Shown: in pieces, positions 1-8,389 of the stretch
How the letters are laid out: every line of letters starts with the position of its first letter
Numbering within the stretch: the stretch's first letter is position 1
Source: Pseudomonadales bacterium
Lineage (GTDB): Bacteria; Pseudomonadota; Gammaproteobacteria; Pseudomonadales; Azotimanducaceae
Reading direction: 5' to 3'
Length of the DNA stretch: 16,796 nucleotides
NCBI GenBank assembly: GCA_022448765.1
Contig: JAKUTI010000030.1
Coordinates: forward strand, 1-16,796
Made by a program: the position numbers and the translations under genes
Notes under the pieces: generated by a model
The model's database searches: none
Told to the model about the DNA's origin: nothing
The model's input: the letters and a program-made list of their open reading frames with translations, nothing else

Positions 1-285
1 GTAACGTTCATTCAACAAGCTGGACGCAATAAACACGAAGATATTTGCGAAGCCTTAGAGATCTTTGCCTCGGAGGTGATGCCGGAATTCAAGGAGCGCG
101 AAGCCGCACGCGAACAAGCAAAAGCTGAGGAATTGGCACCCTATATTGAAGCTGCAATGGCCAGAAAGAAGGGTTTGCAAGAGCTTGCGGATGATGAGAT
201 CCCGACCTATATGTCGTTAGGGCGTAAGGTTTCAGAAGAGGCCAAGAACGAGAAATCGATATACGAACGCCCCGCTGCCGGATAA
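1..285 (+). CDS. Luciferase-like (LLM class) flavin-dependent oxidoreductase, C-terminal fragment
   Basis: The frame is open from the first base of the window to TAA at 283-285, giving 94 visible codons; the start lies upstream, so this is only the C-terminus. The stretch reading FASEVMPEFKERE, followed by a charged helical tail, resembles the end of bacterial luciferase-family monooxygenases, where the last barrel helix typically carries a phrase such as 'lfa.eVmP.f'. Members use FMNH2 or F420H2 to oxidise small organic substrates in the cytoplasm. No flavin-binding part is visible, so the substrate cannot be guessed. The internal GTG-ATG at 76-81 lies inside the conserved phrase and is not a true start. 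The gene converges on yheS with a 48-bp gap holding no clear T-tract terminator. The family call rests on a short motif only. Confidence 0.6.
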   Translation, partial: VTFIQQAGRNKHEDICEALEIFASEVMPEFKEREAAREQAKAEELAPYIEAAMARKKGLQELADDEIPTYMSLGRKVSEEAKNEKSIYERPAAG

Positions 286-333
286 CGACTACGGACGCTT
301 CGGGTCTATGCGACCGCGCGATTCGCGAGGGAG

Positions 334-2205
334 TTATGGCTGCCGATCCCGCTCGAGGCGGTCTTCAATTTCCAGCCATGATTGCTCAAGCGCGGCGACT
401 CTCTTCTTGAGGTGGCCATGTTCTTCGGCCAGTGCTTTGATGTTGGCCGTTCGTTCGGATCTGTAAGTCGTTGGATTAGCAAGCTGTTCAGTTAGCTGAT
501 CTAGCCGGGATTGGAGTGACACCATATCTGACTCCAATTGATCTCTGCGTTGACGCAATGCTTGGGTGCGAATTCGAGCATTCGCTTTCGATCGACGCCG
601 ATCTTGCGGACGGTTTTGGGTAGGGCTCCTACTTTTTTCAGATTTGATGTTGACGATTTGGGCGTATGCGTCGAGATCCTCCTCATAACTGGCGACGGTG
701 CCCTCCGCAACTAGCCAAAACGAGTCCACGGTGTGCCGTAGCAGATGGCGATCATGGGACACCACCAGCAGTGCCCCTTCGTATTCTTGAAGCGCAATGG
801 TGAGCGCTTGTCGCATGTCGATATCGAGGTGATTCGTAGGTTCGTCGAGAAGAAGGATCGCGGGTTCTTGCGTTGCGATCATTGCGAGTAATAGGCGGGC
901 TCTTTCTCCACCGCTGAAGGACTTGATTGGTCGGTGGATATCGTTGCCTGAAAATCCCCAGCTACCGAGATAGTTGCGAGCGTTTTGCTCCTCCATCGGT
1001 TTGATTTCATCGATTTTTGCGATTGGTGTTGAGTGTGGCTCAAGACGCTCAAGCTGCTGCTGAGTAAAATATCCGATGGACGCGTGCTTCCCATGTGCAA
1101 TATGCCCCTCCATCGCATTCAATTCCCCGGCCAAGCTGCGTAAGAGTGTGGTTTTGCCTGCACCATTTGCACCGAGGATGCCAATGCGGTCTCTGGGGTA
1201 AAGGCGGAGCGTGAGATTCGTCAGAACGGGCGTCTGATCGTAACCGATCGATAGATTATTTAGGACAAGTAAGGGATTTGAGGTTTTTTTCGGGTTCGTG
1301 AACGAGAATTGGTATGGCGACTCGCTATGTAATGAGGCTACTGCCGGCATCCGATCGAGTGCCCGTAGTCGACTTTGTACCTGCTTGGCTTTGCTAGCTT
1401 TCGCTCGGAAACGATCGACGAAACGCTGTACGCGTACGCGTTCGACTTCTTGTCGTCGATGCAAACTCGTTTGTCGCGCCAGCTCAGCGCTTCGCTGAAG
1501 TTCAAACGACGCGTAGTTTCCCTTGTAATTCTTGACGGAGGTAGCTTCCAGATGAATTACTTCATTAACGGTTTTATCGAGAAAGTCGCGGTCGTGAGCG
1601 ATGGTTAATAACGTGCCTGCGTAACGCCCGAGCCACCTTTCCAACCAAAGGGTTGCGTCGAGGTCCAGATGGTTGGTTGGCTCGTCAAGGAGAAGAAGTT
1701 CCGAGGGGCTCATTAATGATTGGGCTAGGTTCAGACGAATTTGCCAGCCTCCCGAAAACGCTTGGTGGGGCTTCTCGAAATCCGGGCCCAGGAATCCGAG
1801 ACCGTGCAATATCTCGCCGGCTCTTGCATCGGCGTCGTATCCGCCCGCATCTTCATAGTCGACGAGGAGGTTGGCGAGCCGATCGTTGTTCCCCGAAGCT
1901 TCGGCTTCCTGAAGCTCGTGCTCAATTTGGCGTAGCCTACGATCGCCGTCGATCACGTATTCGAGTGCACTCCGCGATGACGGTTGCGCCGATTGCTGTA
2001 GCCACGCAATGCGCCATTCTTTAGGTATGGAGATGTCGCCCTCTTCCGGATGAAGTTTTCCTTGGATCAATTCGAACAGGGTGGTCTTTCCCGAACCGTT
2101 GCGACCCACCACCCCGGCACGGTGGCCGGCGTGTACGGTGATGCTGATCGTGTCGAAGAGTTTTCGGTCGCCGCGCCTTAACGAGACATTACGAATTTGA
2201 AGCAT
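334..2205 (-). CDS. yheS: ABC-F family ATPase, YheS-like ribosome-associated factor
   Basis: A 623-residue soluble twin-ATPase. ABC-F proteins lack membrane domains and act on the ribosome near the E site to rescue or tune translation. The first nucleotide-binding domain has Walker A GRNGSGKTT (about 34-42), signature SGGWQ (151) and Walker B LLLDEPTNHLD (171-181). The second has GANGAGKTT (345-353), SGGERARL (431) and LLLDEPTNHLD (451-461). Between them lies the Arg/Lys-rich interdomain linker (VDRFRAKASKAKQ, about 263-275) that contacts rRNA and P-site tRNA in this family. A basic stretch and a coiled coil follow from about 535 to 620. Length and phrases such as ALEYVIDGDR match E. coli YheS (637 aa) as I recall it, rather than Uup or EttA. 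ATG start; no strong Shine-Dalgarno. It lies 27 bp after dsbB, apparently last in the gshA-acpH-dsbB-yheS unit. The function of YheS itself is not well defined. Confidence 0.93.
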   Translation of the reverse strand: MLQIRNVSLRRGDRKLFDTISITVHAGHRAGVVGRNGSGKTTLFELIQGKLHPEEGDISIPKEWRIAWLQQSAQPSSRSALEYVIDGDRRLRQIEHELQEAEASGNNDRLANLLVDYEDAGGYDADARAGEILHGLGFLGPDFEKPHQAFSGGWQIRLNLAQSLMSPSELLLLDEPTNHLDLDATLWLERWLGRYAGTLLTIAHDRDFLDKTVNEVIHLEATSVKNYKGNYASFELQRSAELARQTSLHRRQEVERVRVQRFVDRFRAKASKAKQVQSRLRALDRMPAVASLHSESPYQFSFTNPKKTSNPLLVLNNLSIGYDQTPVLTNLTLRLYPRDRIGILGANGAGKTTLLRSLAGELNAMEGHIAHGKHASIGYFTQQQLERLEPHSTPIAKIDEIKPMEEQNARNYLGSWGFSGNDIHRPIKSFSGGERARLLLAMIATQEPAILLLDEPTNHLDIDMRQALTIALQEYEGALLVVSHDRHLLRHTVDSFWLVAEGTVASYEEDLDAYAQIVNIKSEKSRSPTQNRPQDRRRSKANARIRTQALRQRRDQLESDMVSLQSRLDQLTEQLANPTTYRSERTANIKALAEEHGHLKKRVAALEQSWLEIEDRLERDRQP

Positions 2206-2232
2206 GGACGCGGAGGGCTAGGCACCCGGGAT

Positions 2233-2703
2233 TCAACTTCGCCATTGCATGATTGCTCCAGCGCTCAAAAGCACGAACGCCGCCAAAGCCGCTACAGGAA
2301 TCAGGGAAGGTTCGGCGCAATCGCCAGTCCCGCTGGTGAGCGCTTTTAAAATGTCAACGAGGGGAAATCCATTTGACACAAGGTAATCGAGCCCGGGTCC
2401 GCACGATGACGCTGCGGTTGGCGTGATTTGTATATAAATCTGGCGTAACGCAAAACCGGCACCGACAGCACTCGATAACAATGACAAAAACGGATAGATG
2501 CCTAGTCGTGGGTTGTGAGCGAGACCTACTGCCACGAGAAGTGTTGCGAGGATCATCCAAAGCCTTTGCGTGAGGCAGAGTGCGCAGGGTGATTGGTTAA
2601 AGACGTATTCGAGCGTTAACGCGGCAAATAGAAATGCCGCCCCTGCCGCGACGGTTACGATAGCCCAATCTTCGCTGTCAATTGAACGCAAGTAGTTGAT
2701 CAT
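2233..2703 (-). CDS. dsbB: Disulfide bond formation protein B (DsbB)
   Basis: An inner-membrane protein that reoxidises periplasmic DsbA and passes the electrons to quinone. With ATG at 2703 it has 156 residues. Four hydrophobic segments are visible at about 14-34, 46-63, 70-90 and 134-152. The first periplasmic loop carries the redox pair C40-A-L-C43, followed by QR (R47), the conserved quinone-site arginine. The second loop carries the other pair, C101 (SSCGPG) and C129 (TGDCAE); the latter phrase matches E. coli SGDCAE around C130. The frame is open up to 2901, but that extension overlaps acpH in another frame and would add a non-hydrophobic N-terminus, so the internal ATG is preferred. 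It lies 31 bp after acpH and 27 bp before yheS. Association with gshA puts two thiol-redox genes in one unit. Confidence 0.92.
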   Translation of the reverse strand: MINYLRSIDSEDWAIVTVAAGAAFLFAALTLEYVFNQSPCALCLTQRLWMILATLLVAVGLAHNPRLGIYPFLSLLSSAVGAGFALRQIYIQITPTAASSCGPGLDYLVSNGFPLVDILKALTSGTGDCAEPSLIPVAALAAFVLLSAGAIMQWRS

Positions 2704-2734
2704 CTTTTGATGGTCACTGCTGAAGCGCTTTGCG

Positions 2735-3316
2735 TCAATGCTCTTCCGCAATAAAGGTTTGTGCCACGTTGCGTAACAACGGGAAGTATTGATGGAAGTC
2801 CTGACAAAAGTTGTCAAACCTCGTCTCGACGATTTGATGAAGGTGCTTCTCGAAACGGTCGAACCGAAGACGCTTGAGGATGTAGAACATGGCTCGCTCA
2901 ATTACGTCGCGTTCAGCATATTGTGCCAGAAGATCCGTCGCCTTCATGCGGTCGTAAAATGTCCTGGCATTGAGTGGCAGTGGGTAGTGGTCTATCGCTT
3001 TGTAACAAGTTGTCGTGAATTGGGTGAGTTCACCTACGCCATACCTACACCATTGGACTGCGAGAACGTGATCGGCGATCAGGTCGAGCAAAACGGGCGC
3101 GGGGCGCCTAAGCTCAGTCCCAAAGTGAACGTAACTTTGACGCATTTCGGGCATACGGTTACTGGTACTGTCAAGATGTCGGTGGAGTCGAACACCTCTC
3201 GCTAGTTCGCTAGGCAACGAAGTAGGGACTCGGCCCTTGATAAAGTCTCCCATGAATCCACCGGCGATCAAACCACGCTCTGGATAACCCAGCAAACAGT
3301 GAGCGAGGAAGTTCAA
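2735..3316 (-). CDS. acpH: Acyl carrier protein phosphodiesterase (AcpH)
   Basis: Removes the 4'-phosphopantetheine arm from holo-ACP, giving apo-ACP (AcpH/DUF479 family, metal-dependent, HD-like fold). It has 193 residues, the same length as E. coli AcpH as recalled. N-terminal MNFLAH is identical to the E. coli protein, fixing the start at a TTG codon. Candidate metal-site residues are D24 (GDF), the LHRHLD block (H45, H47, D49) and the DLIADH block further on, which parallels E. coli DVMWDH. The TTG overlaps the TGA of gshA (TTGA, four shared bases), so translation is likely coupled; the rare start probably makes expression low and dependent on gshA translation. dsbB follows 31 bp downstream. 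Confidence 0.9.
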   Translation of the reverse strand: MNFLAHCLLGYPERGLIAGGFMGDFIKGRVPTSLPSELARGVRLHRHLDSTSNRMPEMRQSYVHFGTELRRPAPVLLDLIADHVLAVQWCRYGVGELTQFTTTCYKAIDHYPLPLNARTFYDRMKATDLLAQYAERDVIERAMFYILKRLRFDRFEKHLHQIVETRFDNFCQDFHQYFPLLRNVAQTFIAEEH

Positions 3317-4872
3317 TCGAGATCGACTCTGAGATAGCTATCGAGAAATTGTTCGAATGTTTGCTTATCCGCGGCTTCTTGCATGGATTGATCTTTTATC
3401 GAGTCCGCGGCGAGTGAGGCGAAGTGTCGTCGCAGCTCGGGGTTCGGTGGCTCTTGGACAAAGGCTTGGCGATGATTTTCGGAAAGGTTCATCGCCAAGG
3501 TAAAAAACGAGATTCTTTGGTCTAGCATCGCCGCGAGGACCATGGCGGAAGGCGTACGGTCCGCGTCCTCTATCTTCTTACGTTGTATTGTCGTACTCGC
3601 TTGGTGGTGGTCGGTTCCCGATTCATGGTCCATGACCGACGCCATTTGTTCGGCCAGCTCGAGTAGTTCGTTGGCCCATTGGCGCAAATTTTTTGGATGT
3701 CCGTTTGACATCAGGGTTGCGGCCGGATTCCGTCCTTCGCGGACCGTATTAAGTTGATTGTGGAGAATTTCGTTCGACTCGGCTTCTGTATCATCGGGAC
3801 TCGGAAGCAGTAGACAAACCAACAAGAAAACGTCCAGAAATCTCAAGGTTTCGGCTTCAATACCGACCTGGAGAAAGGGGTTTAGGTCAAGACACCGGAC
3901 TTCAACGTATTCGACACCTCGCTTACGCAGGGCGCTTATAGGCCTTTCTCCGGGGTGAATTCGGCGTTTTGGCCGAATCGATCCGTAGAATTCGTTCTCA
4001 ATCTGAAGCAGAGAGGTATTGAGTTGTCGATAGTGGCCATCTACTTCGACGCCGATGTCCTCGTACGCCGGAAAAGGCCGGATGAGGGCGTCGACCATGG
4101 TCTGCGCGTAACGTTCAAGGCTGTTGTAGGAAACATGCAAGCTGGACTGTGCACCGCTTTGATAACCGAGAGGTCCCATGCGTAAAGACGTTGCATTGGG
4201 TAAATACGAGGAATACTCATCGAAGGCGTCAAGGTCGTGTTCACGGTTTCGGGTAAAGGATGTGCACACTGCCGGAGATGCCCCGAATAAATAAATCAGC
4301 AGCCAAGAATAACGTCGGAAGTTTCGTATCAGATGGAAGTACGATTGATCTCGAAAACGTTGGTCAAGTTGTCGTCCTTTGGCTTCTGCGATGGCTGGCC
4401 AGAGGGATGGGGGTAATGAGAAGTTGTAGTGAATTCCTGAAATGGTTTGCATCAACTTGCCGTATCGGTGACCTAGGCCGTTCCGATATACGGCTTTGGC
4501 CCGCCCTATGTTCGACGACCCATAGTGTCCTATGGGAATGTCCGAGTCGTTGTCGAGTATGCAAGGCATGCTCGCGACCCAAAGCATTTCCTCTGCTATT
4601 TCTTCGTATACGATCCGATGGATGTCGGTTAGTTCGTCTATGCAATGGTCAGCGGATTGAGATATTCCGGTGATGAGCTCTAACTGTGCTTCCGAAAAGT
4701 CTGTGGTGATGAACGGATGACGCAGAGCAGATCCTAGTCCTTGGGGATGGGGCGAGAGTGACAAGGCTCCGGTTGGCGATACCCGGAGACTTTCCTTCTC
4801 GATTCCTCTTTGAAGAAACCCGAGCCCCGGATTCCCTCTAACAGCGGATAGGCCTTTGTCGAATTCCTTCAC
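3313..4872 (-). CDS. gshA: Glutamate-cysteine ligase, proteobacterial type 1
   Basis: First and rate-limiting step of glutathione synthesis: ATP-dependent joining of L-glutamate gamma-carboxyl to L-cysteine, in the cytoplasm. It has 519 residues, against about 518 for E. coli GshA, with the family N-terminal phrase GIEKESLRV (about 23-31), the STALRHP-like segment represented here by SALRHPFITTDFSEAQLELIT, and GVEYVEVRCLDLNPF in the middle, typical of this ligase fold and distinct from plant-type or GshAB fusion enzymes. The start is GTG at 4872 without a clear Shine-Dalgarno; no better upstream start is seen. The TGA overlaps the TTG of acpH. It is the first gene of the four-gene unit; 107 bp separate it from the pckA stop and should hold its promoter, though no convincing -35/-10 pair was found. 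gshB is not in the window. Confidence 0.95.
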   Translation of the reverse strand: MKEFDKGLSAVRGNPGLGFLQRGIEKESLRVSPTGALSLSPHPQGLGSALRHPFITTDFSEAQLELITGISQSADHCIDELTDIHRIVYEEIAEEMLWVASMPCILDNDSDIPIGHYGSSNIGRAKAVYRNGLGHRYGKLMQTISGIHYNFSLPPSLWPAIAEAKGRQLDQRFRDQSYFHLIRNFRRYSWLLIYLFGASPAVCTSFTRNREHDLDAFDEYSSYLPNATSLRMGPLGYQSGAQSSLHVSYNSLERYAQTMVDALIRPFPAYEDIGVEVDGHYRQLNTSLLQIENEFYGSIRPKRRIHPGERPISALRKRGVEYVEVRCLDLNPFLQVGIEAETLRFLDVFLLVCLLLPSPDDTEAESNEILHNQLNTVREGRNPAATLMSNGHPKNLRQWANELLELAEQMASVMDHESGTDHHQASTTIQRKKIEDADRTPSAMVLAAMLDQRISFFTLAMNLSENHRQAFVQEPPNPELRRHFASLAADSIKDQSMQEAADKQTFEQFLDSYLRVDLD

Positions 4873-4979
4873 GATCGGGGGTCTTGTGTTAATCCAAGTT
4901 GCAAATCGGATGCAAAGCGTTTCTTGCTCTCTTGGTTTTCATTCCTCTACACAAAACTGCAGGTGGGTACGAGTTGAGG

Positions 4980-6593
4980 CTATCTCGGACCAGCAGCCGA
5001 GATCGGTGCATCAACATTGAACCTAGAAAAGTTCTCACGAAATTGTTCAATCAAGTTTTCTGCAGCATCGTCATAGGCTTGCGCGTCAGACCACGCTTTT
5101 TTCGGATCCAGGAGATGCGAATCAATACCCTCGATTTCGGACGGGATCGTCAAATTGAGGCGAGACAGTTCCTTGGTCGGTGCATTTTCGACCGATCGAG
5201 ACTGGATCGCATGAATGATGGCTCGTGTAACAGGGATGCTGAAACGTTCGCCAACCCCGTATCCACCTCCACTCCAGCCGGTGTTTACCAAGTACACCTT
5301 GGAGCCGTATGCCTCGATTCGTTTCATAAGTAGGTCGGCGTAAACGCTGGCTGGACGAGGGAAAAAAGCGGCTCCGAAACAGGCCGAAAATGTCGCTGAA
5401 TATGCCTCTGTTGAGCCCACGACCGTTGATCCGACCTGGGCTGTGTACCCGGACAAAAAGTGATAGGCCGCCGCTTCCTTGCTAAGAATTGCGATCGGCG
5501 GCAAAACGCCGCTCACGTCACAGGTAAGAAAGATGATTGAATCGGGTTCGCCGGCTCGGTTTTCGATAACTCGTGCTTCAATGTTTGCACGCGGATAACA
5601 CGCACGCGTGTTTTCGGTAATCGAGTCATCTGCATAATCCGGCTCGCGTGTTTCGGGATCAATTACGACGTTTTCGACGATAGCGCCGAAGCGTATCGCA
5701 TCGAAAATGACGGGTTCATTTTCTCGTGTCAGGTCGATGCACTTCGCGTAGCACCCGCCCTCGAGGTTGAAGACTCCACCAACGCCCCACCCATGTTCGT
5801 CGTCTCCGATCAACCGACACGCTGGATCGGCGGACAACGTCGTTTTGCCGGTTCCCGAGAGTCCGAAAAAGAGCGTTACGCGATCTGAAGAGTCGACATT
5901 TGCCGAACAGTGCATCGGTAGGATTTCAATGTTGGGCAACAAGTAATTTTGTACTGCAAACATGGATTTCTTCATTTCGCCGGCGTAACGCATTCCAGCT
6001 AATAAAACTCGCCGTTGAGCGAAGTTAATCATCACTGTCGCGTCGCTCGTGGTCCCGTCACGTGAAGGCTCGCAGACGTATTCGGGCGCGTTGACGACTT
6101 CCCACACTTCTTCCCCCTGGGGATTGAAGACACCCGGGCTGATGAATAGAGCGCGGCCGAAAAGAGCGTGCCAGGCATATTCCGTCGTTACTCGTATCGG
6201 TAAATAGTGGCTCGGATCCTCGCCGACGTGGAGATTGTTGACGAAGGTTTCGCGGTCAGCCAGGTGTATCTGCACACGCTCCCAAAGCGCGTCAAACGTG
6301 CTCTGTTCGACTGGAAGATTGATGGACCCCCAGTCGATCAGTTCTTCTGTCTCGGGCTCTCGAACGATGAATCGATCCGTTTGCGATCGTCCGGTACGTT
6401 TCCCCGTCGTTACGACAATCGCCCCGTTGGAAGCGAATTCACCCTCGCCTCGAGCTACGGCAAGTTCAGCAAGGACAGCTGAACTCAAGTCGACGAAAGT
6501 CGACATTTCGGTCGAGTTGTCAAAGTTCAGGGCCATAGGAACGCCAAAGCGTATAAGGCATGGACTATACACGAGCCCTAGGGTCGATTTCAT
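4980..6593 (-). CDS. pckA: Phosphoenolpyruvate carboxykinase (ATP)
   Basis: Converts oxaloacetate and ATP to phosphoenolpyruvate, ADP and CO2; the entry step of gluconeogenesis, in the cytoplasm. It has 537 residues (E. coli enzyme 540). Visible motifs: TGKRTGRS near 63-70 (substrate arginine region), GEMKKS (205-210, active-site lysines), the kinase-1a P-loop GLSGTGKTT (244-252), the metal-binding LIGDDEHGW (261-269), EGGCYAK (278-284) and NTGWSGG further on. The wording is closer to Pseudomonas-type PckA as recalled than to the E. coli protein. Start: ATG 6593 has an AAGG sequence about 8 nt upstream and sits 26 nt after a candidate -10. ATG 6536 would give an N-terminus closer in length to relatives but lacks a ribosome site. 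No allosteric calcium-site claim is made. Confidence 0.95.
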   Translation of the reverse strand: MKSTLGLVYSPCLIRFGVPMALNFDNSTEMSTFVDLSSAVLAELAVARGEGEFASNGAIVVTTGKRTGRSQTDRFIVREPETEELIDWGSINLPVEQSTFDALWERVQIHLADRETFVNNLHVGEDPSHYLPIRVTTEYAWHALFGRALFISPGVFNPQGEEVWEVVNAPEYVCEPSRDGTTSDATVMINFAQRRVLLAGMRYAGEMKKSMFAVQNYLLPNIEILPMHCSANVDSSDRVTLFFGLSGTGKTTLSADPACRLIGDDEHGWGVGGVFNLEGGCYAKCIDLTRENEPVIFDAIRFGAIVENVVIDPETREPDYADDSITENTRACYPRANIEARVIENRAGEPDSIIFLTCDVSGVLPPIAILSKEAAAYHFLSGYTAQVGSTVVGSTEAYSATFSACFGAAFFPRPASVYADLLMKRIEAYGSKVYLVNTGWSGGGYGVGERFSIPVTRAIIHAIQSRSVENAPTKELSRLNLTIPSEIEGIDSHLLDPKKAWSDAQAYDDAAENLIEQFRENFSRFNVDAPISAAGPR

Positions 6594-6619
6594 GATCGAA
6601 CCCTTGATTTTTGTTGGAT

Positions 6620-6647
6620 ATTTAAGTCCCCGACCTTCTCTTGTCGA
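6620..6647 (-). promoter_or_regulatory. Candidate sigma-70 promoter of pckA
   Basis: On the minus strand TCGACA (-35, 5 of 6 to consensus) lies 16 bp before TTAAAT (-10, 4 of 6), ending 26 bp before the pckA ATG at 6593. The placement leaves a leader of roughly 20 nt holding the AAGG ribosome site, which fits the chosen start. Found by eye only; cAMP-CRP or other control sites were not evident. Confidence 0.35.
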
Positions 6648-6720
6648 ATGCTTGAGGGTAGGAGCCGATTATTCCCTCGGAGAGGATGCTGAGATCGCGA
6701 CTAGTGGACGGGAGAACCTG

Positions 6721-7143
6721 TCAATCGGACTCGATCTTGGCTTTCAAACGCATTCGATGGCGTCGGTCTCGTTTACCAGGTTTGGACCTTGGCATACGCA
6801 ATCCAGCGCGTTCCATACGTCGCTGTGCCTTGAGGGTGGCTCGGCGGTCGATCGATTCCGAGTGCTCTGAGTAGAGCTTTTGCGCAATCGTTGCAGGACC
6901 TCGTTCATCAGTCATTGCAAGCACAGTGATGTCGAGCTCTTCGGTTGCTCGGGTAATTCGGAGGTGGTCGTCAATCCGTATATCTCTCGATGGTTTGGCG
7001 CGTGCTCCGTTCACATGTACTTTGCCGCCAGCCACGGCGATTTTCGCTTGGCTTCGGGTTTTGAAAAAACGAGCGGCCCAGAGCCAACGGTCGATACGAA
7101 CGCGCATGAGCGGTTGAGGTTGGTCCGAAACCTTGCGTTCCAT
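6721..7143 (-). CDS. hslR: Heat-shock protein 15 (Hsp15), S4-domain RNA-binding protein
   Basis: Hsp15 binds free 50S subunits that still carry a nascent peptidyl-tRNA after erroneous dissociation, helping recycle them. It has 140 residues (E. coli about 133). The S4 RNA-binding domain covers about 14-65: RVRIDRWLWAARFFKTRSQA, then GGKVHVNGARAKPS (39-52). A very basic C-terminal tail (about 105-140, rich in R and K) is typical and contacts rRNA. ATG at 7143; its first base is also part of the yrfG stop codon (TGATG arrangement), so the two are translationally coupled. In E. coli the same two genes are neighbours (yrfG, yrfH), followed by hslO; here hslO is absent and pckA follows 127 bp on. 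The heat-shock promoter, if any, would be upstream of yrfG. Confidence 0.92.
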   Translation of the reverse strand: MERKVSDQPQPLMRVRIDRWLWAARFFKTRSQAKIAVAGGKVHVNGARAKPSRDIRIDDHLRITRATEELDITVLAMTDERGPATIAQKLYSEHSESIDRRATLKAQRRMERAGLRMPRSKPGKRDRRHRMRLKAKIESD

Positions 7144-7793
7144 CAGCTCATCAGGTCATTGAAGTCGTTGATGATGGGGTAACGCGCACCACTTCTTGGT
7201 GGTTTACACAGGTCGGGTTGTGCAATGGTCAACACATGCCTGACCCCGAATTTGGCCGCGGTATCGAGTACTTCTTCGTTGTCATCGACAAGGAGTGTCC
7301 GTTCTGGGTCCGACAATTCGGAATCGAATAGTTTTCCCCAGAAGCCGAGATCCTCTTTAGCGTCTCCGAATTGGTGGGCTGAATAGCACGCATCAACCTG
7401 GCATACCAAGCCTGTCATGGTGTCTTTGATGCCCAGACTATTCGGGTGCGCGTTGGTCGCGATAACTGCCCTTCGCCGCTTTGCACGTAGATACTGAATG
7501 AAAGCTTCTGCGCGGGGCCGATAGCGTATGAGATAGGCGAGGTCGTGATGCAAACGATCGATATCGAGTCGTGTTCGTTGTTTCCAGAAATCAACCGAGT
7601 AGTAGTCGATTTTCGTTTGATTCTTCATAGTTTTGCCGTACAACAGATCGCTTGCTTGCCGGGGTGCTATGCCCTGGGCGGCGGCGTAGTGTCGAGGGAT
7701 GTATTCATTCCACAAGGTGTTGTCGAAGTTTAGGTCGATCAGTGTGCCATCCATATCCAAGAGCACGGTATCGATCTCATCCCAGCTAACCAT
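7143..7793 (-). CDS. yrfG: HAD-superfamily purine nucleotidase, YrfG-like (GMP/IMP nucleotidase)
   Basis: A 216-residue HAD hydrolase; E. coli YrfG dephosphorylates GMP and IMP. HAD motif I is LLDMDGTL with nucleophile D13 and acid/base D15; motif II is the TNAHP phrase; the motif III lysine is in DAKEDLGFW; motif IV is LLVDDNEEVLDTA. The phrase WDEIDTVLLDMDGTLIDLNFDN closely follows the E. coli N-terminus, which fixes the start at ATG 7793. The frame continues upstream to 7883, but that would overlap the divergent nudE and add residues without family match. It overlaps hslR by one base. Only 47 bp separate it from nudE, so the divergent promoters must sit very close together or inside the genes. 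Confidence 0.88.
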   Translation of the reverse strand: MVSWDEIDTVLLDMDGTLIDLNFDNTLWNEYIPRHYAAAQGIAPRQASDLLYGKTMKNQTKIDYYSVDFWKQRTRLDIDRLHHDLAYLIRYRPRAEAFIQYLRAKRRRAVIATNAHPNSLGIKDTMTGLVCQVDACYSAHQFGDAKEDLGFWGKLFDSELSDPERTLLVDDNEEVLDTAAKFGVRHVLTIAQPDLCKPPRSGARYPIINDFNDLMS

Positions 7794-7840
7794 GCCGATA
7801 TAGTAATGTGAAATAGGGATTTGTTTTTGCGGAGAGAAAC

Positions 7841-8389
7841 GTGCCACTACCTGAAATACTCGAGACCAAAACGGTGGCGACAAGCCGGCTCTTCAGCATT
7901 GAGACCCTCCGACTTCGATTTTCGAATGGTGTTGAGCGTTTGTATGAGCGACTCCCCGCGAGGGGGCGGCAAGCCGTGATCGTCGTTGCGGTCAATACAG
8001 ATCACGAAGTCATCTTGGTGCGCGAGTACCTCGCGGGGCTGCATCGGTACGAGTTAAATCTCCCCAAAGGCACGGTCGATCCAGGCGAAACATTTGAGGA
8101 GGCGGCTAATCGCGAATTGAAGGAAGAGGCAGGTTTTGGAGCGCGAAAGCTCGATTACGTTCGACAAATCACTTTAGCACCTGCCTACATGGGGTTTTCG
8201 ATTCACGTTATTTTGGCCCGGGATCTCTACCCGGAGTCGTTGCCTGGTGATGAGCCCGAGATCATGGAGGTAGAAAGGTGGGCGCAAAAGGACTTGGATC
8301 AGCTGGTCATGTCAGATTTGCTTTCAGAGTCGCGTTCCATTGCCGCGCTGAAACTAGCGGAGGTTTACATGGCCAGTGAAAATGCTTGA
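7841..8389 (+). CDS. nudE: ADP compounds hydrolase NudE (Nudix family)
   Basis: Cytoplasmic Nudix pyrophosphatase; E. coli NudE hydrolyses ADP-ribose, Ap3A, NADH and related ADP compounds. It has 182 residues. A complete Nudix box GX5EX7REUXEEXGU is seen at about 77-99: G77, E83, R91, E92, E95, E96, G98. The surrounding phrases VATSRLFSIETLRLRFSNGVERLYERL and DLYPESLPGDEPE match E. coli NudE strongly, separating it from NudF. The start is GTG 7841, preceded by GGAGAG at 7831-7836, a good ribosome site. cysQ starts inside its last codons. Back-to-back with yrfG, as in enterobacteria and pseudomonads. Confidence 0.93.
   Translation: MPLPEILETKTVATSRLFSIETLRLRFSNGVERLYERLPARGRQAVIVVAVNTDHEVILVREYLAGLHRYELNLPKGTVDPGETFEEAANRELKEEAGFGARKLDYVRQITLAPAYMGFSIHVILARDLYPESLPGDEPEIMEVERWAQKDLDQLVMSDLLSESRSIAALKLAEVYMASENA

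Noticed and set aside
286..333. Short CGCG-ATT-CGCG inverted repeat as a bidirectional terminator between the flavin oxidoreductase and yheS
   Set aside because: The stem has only four pairs and no T tract on either strand.
2704..2901. N-terminal extension of dsbB to 2901
   Set aside because: It overlaps acpH in another frame, is Ser/Arg-rich rather than hydrophobic, and the internal ATG at 2703 gives a normal DsbB length.
2789..3205. 138-codon plus-strand frame opposite acpH
   Set aside because: It is the antisense shadow of acpH, whose own frame has a clear family match.
6235..6870. 211-codon open frame on the plus strand across the start of pckA
   Set aside because: It is antisense to the conserved pckA and hslR reading frames and its product shows low-complexity Ser/Arg composition without family resemblance.
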